Source of the DNA: Pseudoroseicyclus tamaricis
Lineage (GTDB): Bacteria > Pseudomonadota > Alphaproteobacteria > Rhodobacterales > Rhodobacteraceae
NCBI RefSeq assembly: GCF_012070395.1
Contig: NZ_JAAFYS010000003.1
Coordinates: 248,001 to 312,000 of the forward strand
Direction of reading: 5' to 3'
Length of the DNA: 64,000 nt
Shown: positions 8,387 to 15,346 of the stretch, piece after piece
Numbering within the stretch: the first letter of the stretch is position 1
How the letters are laid out: every line of letters begins with the position of its first letter
The notes under the pieces: model-generated
What the model was told of the DNA's origin: nothing
What the model saw: only the letters and a program-made list of their open reading frames with translations
Databases searched by the model: none
Translations under genes and position numbers: made by a program

Positions 8387-9802
8387 ATGCCGCCCCGCTA
8401 TCCGCGCGACCTGACCGGCCATGGGCCGACCCCTCCCATCGTCCACTGGCCCAACGGCGCGCATGTCGCCGTCAGCCTTGTCCTCAACTTCGAGGAGGGG
8501 GGCGAGAACTCGATCCTCCACGGCGACAAGGCGTCGGAGGCCTTCCTCTCCGACATCGCCGGCGCCCAGCCCTGGCCGGGGCAGCGGCACTGGAACATGG
8601 AGAGCATCTACGATTACGGCGCCCGCGCCGGCTTCTGGCGTCTGCACCGGCTGTTCACCGAGCGGGGGCTGCCGATCACCGTCTACGGCGTCGCCACCGC
8701 CCTCGCCCGCGCGCCCGAGCAGGTCGCCGCCATGAAGGAGGCCGGTTGGGAGATCGCCAGCCACGGCCTGAAATGGGTCGAGCACAAGGACATGGGCGAG
8801 GCCGAGGAGCGCGCCGCCATCGAGGAGGCGATCCGCCTCCACCGCGAGGTCGTGGGGCAGACGCCGCGCGGTTGGTACACCGGCCGCTGCAGCGAGAACA
8901 CGGTGCGGCTGACCGCCGAGACGGGCCAGTTCAACTGGATCTCCGACACCTATGACGACGACCTGCCCTACTGGCGCGAGATCGGAAACCGCGACCAGCT
9001 CGTCATCCCCTACACGCTGGAAGCCAACGACATGCGCTTCGCCACCGCGCCGGGCTACATCACCGGCCAGCAATTCGGCGACTACCTGATCGATACCTTC
9101 GAGACGCTGCGCGCCGAAGGCGAGGCGGGCAGCCCCAAGATGATGAGCGTCGGCCTCCACAACCGCCTGATCGGGCGACCGGGCAAGATCGCCGGGCTGA
9201 TTCGCTTCCTCGATCATATCGCCGGGCGCGGCGGCTGGTGCTTCACCCGCGGCGAGATCGCCCGCTACTGGGCCGAGCATCACCCGCACGAGCGCCGCGA
9301 GCGGCCGAGCGAGATGCGCAAGCGCCGGTTCCTCGAGCTCTTCGGCGGCATCTACGAGCATTCCCGCTGGGTCGCCGAGCGCGCATACAAGCTGGAGCTG
9401 GGGCCGGCGCATGACAGCGCCACCGGCCTCGCCAACGCCATGGCCCGCGCCTTCCGCTCCGCCAGCGAGGAGGAGCGGCTGGAGGTGCTGCGCGCCCACC
9501 CCGACCTCGCCGGCAAGCTGGCCGCGGCGGAGACGCTGACGGCGGAGAGCACCGCCGAGCAGGCCTCCGCCGGGCTCGACGCGCTGACGGAGGAGGAGCG
9601 GGCCCGCTTCACCGAGCTGAACAAGGCCTACATGGCCCGTCACGGCATCCCCTTCATCATCGCGGTGCGCGACCACGACAAGCCCGGCATCCTCGCCGCC
9701 TTCGAGCGGCGACTGGCGAATGACACGCCCGACGAGATCGCCGAGGCCTCGGCGCAGGTCGAGCGCATCGCGTGGCACCGGCTGAAGGCGATCCTGCCAT
9801 GA
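8387..9802 (+). CDS. puuE: Fusion of allantoinase PuuE and OHCU decarboxylase UraD
   Basis: A 471-residue two-domain protein. Residues 1 to about 305 are a polysaccharide-deacetylase-fold allantoinase (PuuE: YPRDLTGHG start, VLNFEEGGE, ASHGLKW, TYDDDLPYW), which hydrolyses allantoin to allantoate. Residues about 315-471 are an OHCU decarboxylase (FGGIYEHSRWVAE, HPDLAGKLA, GIPFIIAVR), which yields (S)-allantoin. One chain therefore supplies the steps just before and after allantoin. It is translationally coupled to allE (ATGA at 9799). Joining of these two domains is known from other bacteria. Confidence 0.93.
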   Translation: MPPRYPRDLTGHGPTPPIVHWPNGAHVAVSLVLNFEEGGENSILHGDKASEAFLSDIAGAQPWPGQRHWNMESIYDYGARAGFWRLHRLFTERGLPITVYGVATALARAPEQVAAMKEAGWEIASHGLKWVEHKDMGEAEERAAIEEAIRLHREVVGQTPRGWYTGRCSENTVRLTAETGQFNWISDTYDDDLPYWREIGNRDQLVIPYTLEANDMRFATAPGYITGQQFGDYLIDTFETLRAEGEAGSPKMMSVGLHNRLIGRPGKIAGLIRFLDHIAGRGGWCFTRGEIARYWAEHHPHERRERPSEMRKRRFLELFGGIYEHSRWVAERAYKLELGPAHDSATGLANAMARAFRSASEEERLEVLRAHPDLAGKLAAAETLTAESTAEQASAGLDALTEEERARFTELNKAYMARHGIPFIIAVRDHDKPGILAAFERRLANDTPDEIAEASAQVERIAWHRLKAILP

Positions 9803-10620
9803 GGTCCTACTACGCGCCCCCCGGGGGCCTGCCCGGCCAGAAGAGCCGCGCAAAGGACCGCGCCATCTTCACCGAGGCCTATGCCGTCATCCCCCGCGGC
9901 GTGCTGACGGACATCACCTACAGCCTGCTGCCCGGCTGGGAGAAGGCGCATGGCTGGGTGCTGGCGCGCCCGCTGACCGGCTTCTCCGAGACCTTCGCCG
10001 AACTCATCATGGAGGTGGCGCCGGGCGGCGGCGCCGACCACCCCGAGCCCGACCCGGAGGGCGAGGCGGTGATCTTCGTGCTGGCGGGCGATCTGCGGCT
10101 GACCATCGCGGGTGAGGCGCATGACATGATCTCGGGCGGCTATGCCTACCTGCCGCCCGGAGCCGACTGGCAGGTCGCCAATGTCTCCGACGCGCCGGTG
10201 AGCTTCGTCTGGGTCCGCAAGGCCTACGAGCCGGCGCCGGGCCTTCCGGCGCCCGAGGCCTTCGTGACGCATGACGACGACGTGGCGGCGGTGGAGATGC
10301 CCGACACCCGCGCCGCCTGGTCGACCACCCGCTTCGTCGACCCGAACGACCTGCGGCACGACATGCACGTCAACATCGTCTCCTTCCACCCTGGCGCCAC
10401 GATCCCCTTCGCCGAGACACACGTGATGGAGCACGGGCTCTACGTGCTGCAGGGACGCGGCGTCTACCTGCTCAACGGCGACTGGGTGGAGGTGGAGGAG
10501 GGCGATTTCATGTGGCTGCGCGCGTTCTGCCCGCAGGCCTGCTACGCGGCGGGGACGGAGCCCTTCCGCTACCTGCTCTACAAGGACGTCAACCGGCACC
10601 TGCCGCTGCGCCTGAAATGA
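9799..10620 (+). CDS. allE: (S)-ureidoglycine aminohydrolase, bicupin
   Basis: A 273-residue bicupin of the AllE/UGlyAH family, which releases ammonia from (S)-ureidoglycine to give ureidoglycolate. Two cupin repeats are seen: one around FAELIMEVAPGG / EGEAVIFVLAGDL and one around HVNIVSFHPGATIPFAETHVMEHGLYVL, whose His and Glu residues are the probable manganese ligands. The start ATG overlaps the puuE-uraD stop. Its stop overlaps allA. No allantoate amidohydrolase (AllC) is in the window, so the step before it must be encoded elsewhere. Confidence 0.9.
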   Translation: MRSYYAPPGGLPGQKSRAKDRAIFTEAYAVIPRGVLTDITYSLLPGWEKAHGWVLARPLTGFSETFAELIMEVAPGGGADHPEPDPEGEAVIFVLAGDLRLTIAGEAHDMISGGYAYLPPGADWQVANVSDAPVSFVWVRKAYEPAPGLPAPEAFVTHDDDVAAVEMPDTRAAWSTTRFVDPNDLRHDMHVNIVSFHPGATIPFAETHVMEHGLYVLQGRGVYLLNGDWVEVEEGDFMWLRAFCPQACYAAGTEPFRYLLYKDVNRHLPLRLK

Positions 10621-11099
10621 GGGAGATCGCGGCAGAGCCCCTGACGGCGGAGGCCTTCGCCCCCTTCGGCGACGTGCTGGAAGCAGCGGGCCCCTACGAC
10701 AAACTCATCAACGAGGGGCTCTGCGGGCGCTGGCACGACCGCGCCCGGCTCGACTTCGGGACCGGCCGCGCCGGCATCTCGATCTTCCGGGCCGAGCCGC
10801 GCGCCCTGCCCTACGACTGCACGCTCCTGGAGCGGCACCCCGAGGGCAGCCAGGCCTTCCTGCCGCTCCACCAGGCGCCCTTCCTCGTGATCGTCGCCCC
10901 CGACGCGGGCGGCCAGCCCGGCGCCCCCCGCGCCTTCCTCACCGCGCCGGGGCAGGGCATCAACCTCTACCGCGGCACCTGGCACGGCGTGCTGACGCCG
11001 CTGTCGCCGCCGGGGCTCTTCGCGGTGGTCGACCGGATCGGCGAGGGGGCGAACCTGGAGGAGGTGCGGCTCGAGGACCCCGTGCGGGTCACGGGGTGA
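10617..11099 (+). CDS. allA: Ureidoglycolate lyase
   Basis: A 160-residue AllA-family enzyme that splits ureidoglycolate into glyoxylate and urea, the last step of the pathway encoded here. It has the family start (AEPLTAEAFAPFGDVLE), RAEPRALPYDCTLLERHPEGSQAFLPL and the YRGTWHGVLTPL segment with a conserved His. It overlaps allE by ATGA, making the third gene of a coupled puuE-uraD/allE/allA run. It is followed by a family A repeat and a hairpin terminator. Confidence 0.93.
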   Translation: MREIAAEPLTAEAFAPFGDVLEAAGPYDKLINEGLCGRWHDRARLDFGTGRAGISIFRAEPRALPYDCTLLERHPEGSQAFLPLHQAPFLVIVAPDAGGQPGAPRAFLTAPGQGINLYRGTWHGVLTPLSPPGLFAVVDRIGEGANLEEVRLEDPVRVTG

Positions 11100-11111
11100 G
11101 ACTGCGGGACC

Positions 11112-11160
11112 GGGGGGCCAGCCCCCCGGAGCCCCCCGAGGGTATTTTTGGCCAGATGAA
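11112..11160 (+). repeat. Rhodobacterial G-rich intergenic repeat, copy 2 (family A)
   Basis: GGGGGGCCAGCCCCCC forms a short stem, followed by CCCCGAGGGTATTTTTGGCC and AGATGAA. This is the fullest match to the family. It sits 12 bp after the allA stop. Confidence 0.78.
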
Positions 11161-11178
11161 ACAGAAGCGGAAAGGCGA

Positions 11179-11213
11179 AGGGCGCCGCCCCGGGTGAGGC
11201 GACGCCCTTTCTC
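11179..11213. terminator. Likely bidirectional terminator after allA and the OmpA-like gene
   Basis: An 11-bp stem (11179-11189 with 11198-11208, one mismatch) around an 8-base loop is followed by TTTCTCT on the plus strand. It lies between convergent genes, so it may serve both. Confidence 0.65.
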
Positions 11214-11266
11214 TGCCGTCGGGAGTGAGGGGGCGGCGCGGTTGGCGCCAGCCCCCGGAACTCCAC

Positions 11267-11929
11267 TCAGCCGTTCGGGATGATGACGATCTCGACCCGT
11301 CGGTTCTGCGCCTTGCCGGCGGCATCCAGGTTGGACGCGACCGGCACATCCTCGCCGCGGCCGATGGTGGTGATCCGCGTCGGCGCGACGCCGGCGGAGA
11401 TCAGCACGGAGGCGACGGACTGGGCCCGGCGCTCCGACAGGTCCTGGTTGTAGGCGGCGGGGCCGTCGCTGTCGGTATGGCCGACGACGTTGACGCGCGT
11501 GTTCGGGTAGCTCTGCAGGCTCGCCGCCAGCGTGCGCAGGTCACCCTGCAGCTGGCCGGTCAGCGAGGCGCTGTCGACCGGGAACAGGATGTCGTTCGGC
11601 ATCGTCACCACGAGGCTTTCGCCGGTGTTGGTGATGCCGACGTTGGAGCCGAGCTGGTTGCGCAGCTCCGCTTCCTGCCGGTCGAGGAGCGTGCCGGCGG
11701 TGCCGCCGATCGTGGCGCCGGCGGCGGCACCGATGATGGCGTTGCGGGCGCGCTCCTGCGAGTTGTCACCGGAGAGGGCGCCGCCGACCGCGCCGATACC
11801 GGCGCCGATCAGGGCGCCGCGGCCGGCATTCTCGGACGTTTGGCCCGGCACCGGCTCGCAGGCGGCCAGCCCGAGGGCGAGCGCACTGGCGGAGAGGGTG
11901 AGGGCGGCTTTGTTCAGGATGGTCTGCAT
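11267..11929 (-). CDS. OmpA family lipoprotein with glycine zipper
   Basis: A 220-residue outer-membrane lipoprotein of the YiaD type. The lipobox LAAC places the lipidated Cys at residue 24. Residues about 35-80 form a glycine-zipper region (GALIGAGIGAVGGALSG, then IIGAAAGATIGGTAGTLLD). The C-terminal OmpA peptidoglycan-binding domain (about 110-218) has NVVGHTDSDGP and LSERRAQSVASVL. The start MQTILNKAAL is the one that gives a proper signal peptide. It is monocistronic, with a palindrome about 75 bases upstream. Confidence 0.9.
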   Translation of the reverse strand: MQTILNKAALTLSASALALGLAACEPVPGQTSENAGRGALIGAGIGAVGGALSGDNSQERARNAIIGAAAGATIGGTAGTLLDRQEAELRNQLGSNVGITNTGESLVVTMPNDILFPVDSASLTGQLQGDLRTLAASLQSYPNTRVNVVGHTDSDGPAAYNQDLSERRAQSVASVLISAGVAPTRITTIGRGEDVPVASNLDAAGKAQNRRVEIVIIPNG

Positions 11930-12001
11930 GATGTCTCTCGTCTCGAATGGGCGGCGCCATCGCCGCTGGCCGGCGGGCGCCCTTGAACCTCTTATCGGGG
12001 A

Positions 12002-12018
12002 GGATAACGCGGTTATCC
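12002..12018. promoter_or_regulatory. Perfect GGATAAC-N3-GTTATCC palindrome upstream of the OmpA-like gene
   Basis: Seven-base arms at 12002-12008 and 12012-12018 around GCG. It lies 73-89 bases upstream of the OmpA-like start and overlaps a weak possible promoter on the minus strand (TTGGAT, then GATAAG 18 bases later). The binding protein is unknown. Confidence 0.5.
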
Positions 12019-12082
12019 AATAGCGGTTTCCCTGCATTGCGGGTTTTCGCCTAGCCGCGCCGCGGCGGGGGCCGCCCGCCCC

Positions 12083-12943
12083 TCATCCCGCCTCCGCCCG
12101 CGCCGTCTCCCACGCCAGCATCGCGCGCTTCACCGGCAGCCCCCAATGGTACCCGCCGAGGCCGCCGGACTTGCGCAGCGCCCGGTGGCAGGGGATCAGG
12201 TAGCCGATGGGGTTGCGCCCCACCGCCGTTCCCACCGCCCGCACCGCCTTGGGGTGGCCGATGCTGGCCGCGATCTCCGAATAGGTGGTCACGTTGCCGG
12301 AGGGGATGCGCATCAACGCCTCCCAGACCTTGATCTGGAAGGGCCCGCCGGTCAGCGTCAGCGCCACCTCGCCGCCCCCTCCGAAGGCCGCGGCCACCCA
12401 GCCCTCCAGCGCCTCGGGCGCCTCCGCGTAGCGCGCCCCCGGCCAGCGGCCCATCAGCTCCGCCAGTGCCGGCGCTTCTCCCGTCTCCGCCGTGAAGGCG
12501 AGGCCGCAGAGCCCGCGCTCCGTCCCCATCGCCAGCACAGGGCCGAAGGGGGAGGCGAAGCGCCCCCAGCGGATGACCAGCCCCTCGCCGCCGCGGGCGA
12601 AGGCGCCGGGGCTCATCGCCTCCCACCGCAGGAAGAGGTCGTGGAGCCGCCCCGTGCCGGAGAGCCCGGCCCCCTCCGCCGCCTCCAGCGTGGTGAAGCG
12701 CGCCTCCAGCAGCGCCTTGGCATGGCCGAGCGCCAGGTATTGCTGCAGCCGCTTCGGCGAGACGCCGGCCCAGGCGGTGAAGAGCCGCTGGAAATGCGCC
12801 GGTGACATCTGCATCCGCCCCGCCAGCTCCTCCAGCGAGAGCTGCCCGCCCCCGTCCCGCGCCGCAGCATCGATCTCGGCGATGGCGCGGGCCATGACGT
12901 GGTAATGGTACCCGTTTTCCTCAAAGCGCGTGGGGCTGGACAT
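12083..12943 (-). CDS. Ada-like methylated-DNA-protein cysteine methyltransferase with AraC domain
   Basis: A 286-residue DNA repair methyltransferase. Residues about 15-115 are an AraC-type HTH (LSLEELAGRMQMSPAHFQRLF, SPKRLQQYL), and residues about 120-286 are the O6-alkylguanine transferase with the acceptor PCHR at Cys252. The N-terminal zinc/phosphotriester domain of full Ada is absent, so methyl-phosphotriester sensing as in E. coli Ada is not expected. The start ATG at 12943 has AGGAGAG upstream. It is divergent from nth, another base-damage repair gene. Confidence 0.9.
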   Translation of the reverse strand: MSSPTRFEENGYHYHVMARAIAEIDAAARDGGGQLSLEELAGRMQMSPAHFQRLFTAWAGVSPKRLQQYLALGHAKALLEARFTTLEAAEGAGLSGTGRLHDLFLRWEAMSPGAFARGGEGLVIRWGRFASPFGPVLAMGTERGLCGLAFTAETGEAPALAELMGRWPGARYAEAPEALEGWVAAAFGGGGEVALTLTGGPFQIKVWEALMRIPSGNVTTYSEIAASIGHPKAVRAVGTAVGRNPIGYLIPCHRALRKSGGLGGYHWGLPVKRAMLAWETARAEAG

Positions 12944-13021
12944 CGGCTCTCTCCTGACTGCGGGCCAGACTAGCGCCCCGCCCCCGCCCCCGGCGACCCG
13001 GAACTTGCCACAAACGCCCCT

Positions 13022-13095
13022 CTGTCTTTGGTCCTGCAAAAATCCTCGGGGGTGAATTGGCCAAGGGCCAGGAGGGGGGCAGACAGCCCCCCCCC
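13022..13095 (-). repeat. Rhodobacterial G-rich intergenic repeat, copy 3 (family A)
   Basis: On the minus strand: GGGGGGCTGTCTGCCCCCC, a CTGGCCCTTGGCCAATTC spacer, CCCCCGAGGATTTTTG, then GGACCAAAGACAG. Its end matches copy 1. It lies between the divergent ada-like and nth genes. Confidence 0.72.
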
Positions 13096-13162
13096 CCCTG
13101 CCCGGCCCGCACCCCCCCGCCACGCCTTGCCTCATGCGCCGCGCCCGGCAATAACCGCCCTC

Positions 13163-13807
13163 ATGCCCACGCCCCTCGCCTACGAAGAGATCAAGGAATG
13201 CTTCCGCCGCTGGCAGGAGGCCGACCCCGCACCAAAGAGCGAGCTCAACTACGTCAACCCCTACACGCTGGTGGTCGCCGTCGCCCTCTCCGCCCAGGCC
13301 ACCGATGCCGGGGTGAACAAGGCGACGCGGGCGCTGTTCGAGGAGGTCCAGACGCCGCAGGCGATGCTGGAGCTCGGCGAGGCGGGGCTGATCGAGCACA
13401 TCAAGACCATCGGCCTCTTCCGCAACAAGGCCAAGAACGTCATCGCCCTCTCCCGCATCCTGGTGGAGGAGCATGACGGTGAGGTCCCCGCCTCCCGCGC
13501 CGCGCTGGTCGCGCTGCCGGGTGTGGGGCGGAAGACGGCGAACGTGGTGCTCAACGTGGCCTTCGGCTTTCCCGCCCAGGCGGTGGACACGCATATCTTC
13601 CGCGTCTCCAACCGCACCGGGCTCGCCATGGGCAAGGACGTGCTGGCCGTCGAGCGCGCCATCGAGGATCGCGTGCCCGTCCAGTACCAGCAGCACGCGC
13701 ACCACTGGCTCATCCTGCACGGGCGCTACATCTGCGTGGCGCGCAAGCCGCGCTGCCCCGATTGCCTGATCCGTGACATCTGCACCTTCGAGGAGAAGAT
13801 TCTATGA
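13163..13807 (+). CDS. nth: Endonuclease III
   Basis: A 214-residue bifunctional DNA glycosylase/AP lyase for oxidised pyrimidines. The helix-hairpin-helix LPGVGRKTANVV carries the catalytic Lys124, and VDTHIFR carries Asp142. The C-terminal [4Fe-4S] loop has Cys191, 198, 201 and 207 (C-x6-C-x2-C-x5-C). I chose the ATG at 13163 because upstream in-frame codons run through the family A repeat, although no strong ribosome site is visible. Its stop overlaps the adenosine kinase start. Confidence 0.96.
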   Translation: MPTPLAYEEIKECFRRWQEADPAPKSELNYVNPYTLVVAVALSAQATDAGVNKATRALFEEVQTPQAMLELGEAGLIEHIKTIGLFRNKAKNVIALSRILVEEHDGEVPASRAALVALPGVGRKTANVVLNVAFGFPAQAVDTHIFRVSNRTGLAMGKDVLAVERAIEDRVPVQYQQHAHHWLILHGRYICVARKPRCPDCLIRDICTFEEKIL

Positions 13808-14787
13808 CCCGTTACCAGGCGGTCGGCATCGGCAATGCCGTCATCGACGTCTTGTCGGAATGCGACGACAACTTCCTCGCCAATATGGGCATCGAGAAAG
13901 GCATCATGCAACTCGTGGAGCGCGAGCGCGGCGAGATGCTCTACGGCGCCATGAAGGATCGCCGGCAGGCGCCCGGCGGCTCGGTCGGCAACACCATCGC
14001 GGGGCTTGGCAACCTCGGCCTCTCCACCGCCTTCATCGGGCGGGTCAAGGATGACGCGCTGGGGCAGTTCTACGCCTCGGCGCTGGAGGATGCCGGCACC
14101 GCCTTTCCCAACCGGCCCATCGCCGGGGCGGAGCTGCCCTCCTCGCGGTCGATGATCTTCGTCACGCCCGACGGCGAGCGCTCGATGAACACCTATCTCG
14201 GCGTCTCGTCGGAGATCTCGCCGGCCGACGTGCCGGAGGAGGTCGCCGGCGAATGCGACATCCTCTTCCTCGAGGGGTACCTCTACGACCGGCCGGAGGG
14301 GAAGGAGGCCTTCACCCAAGCCGCGCGGCTCTGCCGGGCCGGCGGAGGGCGGGCGGGGATCGCCCTGTCGGACCCGTTCTGCGTCGACCGGCACCGCGAG
14401 GATTTCCGCCGGCTGGTGCGGGAGCTCGACTACGTGATCGGCAACGAGCACGAGTGGGAATCGCTCTACCAGACGGACCTTTCCTCGGCGCTGGAGCAGG
14501 CGGCAAGCGAGTCGGGCCTCGTCGTCTGCACCCGCTCGGGGCATGACGTCGTGATCACTGACGGGACGGAGCTGGTGGAAGTGCCGGTCACCCGCGTGGT
14601 GCCGGTGGATGCCACCGGGGCGGGCGACCTCTTCGCCGCCGGCTTCATCTACGGCATGGCGCAGGGCGCCGATCTGGCGATCTCGGGCCGGATGGGCTGC
14701 GTCGCGGCGGCGGAGGTCATCTCCCACTTTGGCGCAAGGCCGGAGACGGACCTGAAGGCCCTGTTCCGCAAGGAAGGCCTGATCTGA
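13804..14787 (+). CDS. Adenosine kinase, PfkB family
   Basis: A 327-residue ribokinase-like sugar kinase of the alphaproteobacterial adenosine kinase type, making AMP from adenosine. Motifs seen: GIGNAVIDVL at the start, APGGSVGNTIAGLGNLG in PfkB signature 1, and DATGAGDLFAAGF with the catalytic Asp in signature 2. It overlaps nth by ATGA, so the two are co-transcribed despite unrelated functions. With mtnP and apt at 20-22 kb it adds to the purine salvage theme. PfkB members vary in substrate, so adenosine is likely but not certain. Confidence 0.88.
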   Translation: MTRYQAVGIGNAVIDVLSECDDNFLANMGIEKGIMQLVERERGEMLYGAMKDRRQAPGGSVGNTIAGLGNLGLSTAFIGRVKDDALGQFYASALEDAGTAFPNRPIAGAELPSSRSMIFVTPDGERSMNTYLGVSSEISPADVPEEVAGECDILFLEGYLYDRPEGKEAFTQAARLCRAGGGRAGIALSDPFCVDRHREDFRRLVRELDYVIGNEHEWESLYQTDLSSALEQAASESGLVVCTRSGHDVVITDGTELVEVPVTRVVPVDATGAGDLFAAGFIYGMAQGADLAISGRMGCVAAAEVISHFGARPETDLKALFRKEGLI

Positions 14788-14815
14788 GGGACGCGGGCGG
14801 TGCGCGGCGAACCCG

Positions 14816-14868
14816 CGCCCGCCACCCCCGCGCCACGCAGCGCCGGGCGCGCGGGGTGGGTGGGGGGG
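14816..14868. terminator. Long G+C hairpin between convergent adenosine kinase and GNAT genes
   Basis: CCCGCCACCCCCGCGCC pairs imperfectly with GGGCGCGCGGGGTGGG. A hairpin with the same GGGCGCGCGGGGTGGG arm occurs at 41428-41473. It is a possible terminator without a clear U-tract. Confidence 0.4.
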
Positions 14869-14887
14869 CGTGCCCGGCGCGGGGGCC

Positions 14888-15346
14888 CTAGAGCTTCAGC
14901 TTGAACCCGCTATGGGACTGGGCGAAGCCGAGGCCCCGGTAGAAGCGATGCGCCTCCGCCCGGTCGTTGTGCGAGGTGAGCTGCATCTGCGCGCAGCCCC
15001 GGCGCCGGCATTCCTCGATCCCCCAGAGCACCATCTGCCGGCCGAGCCCCTGCCCCCGGCGGGCCGAAGCGACGCGCACCGCCTCCAGCTGCCCGCGCCA
15101 GGCGCCCTTGTGCGAGAGGCCGGGCAGGAAGGTGAGCTGCATGGTGCCCACGACCTCCCCCTCCTCTTCGGCAACCAGGAGCAGCTGGTTGGCATCCGCC
15201 CGGATCGCCGCGAAGGCCGCGTGATAGCCGGCGGGCAGCGGCGGGCCGAGATCCTCCCGCGCCGCGCCCAGCATGTCGTCGGCCAGCAGGGCGACGATGA
15301 GCGGCAGGTCGTCCTCGTGGGCGGGCCGGATGGCGAGGTCGCTCAC
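14888..15346 (-). CDS. GNAT family N-acetyltransferase
   Basis: A 152-residue single-domain GNAT enzyme that uses acetyl-CoA. The acetyl-CoA loop is ARRGQGLGRQMVLW near residue 94 (R-x-x-G-x-G pattern), followed by the late motif AEAHRFYRGLGF. The start is GTG at 15346, and this GTGA overlaps the putA stop, so it is translationally coupled to putA. The substrate is unknown. The coupling hints at a role in amino acid metabolism, but this is inference. Confidence 0.85.
   Translation of the reverse strand: MSDLAIRPAHEDDLPLIVALLADDMLGAAREDLGPPLPAGYHAAFAAIRADANQLLLVAEEEGEVVGTMQLTFLPGLSHKGAWRGQLEAVRVASARRGQGLGRQMVLWGIEECRRRGCAQMQLTSHNDRAEAHRFYRGLGFAQSHSGFKLKL

Noticed and set aside
13028-13162. 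N-terminal extension of nth
   Set aside because: The extension runs through the family A repeat and gives Pro/Arg-rich sequence. Endonuclease III starts at 13163.
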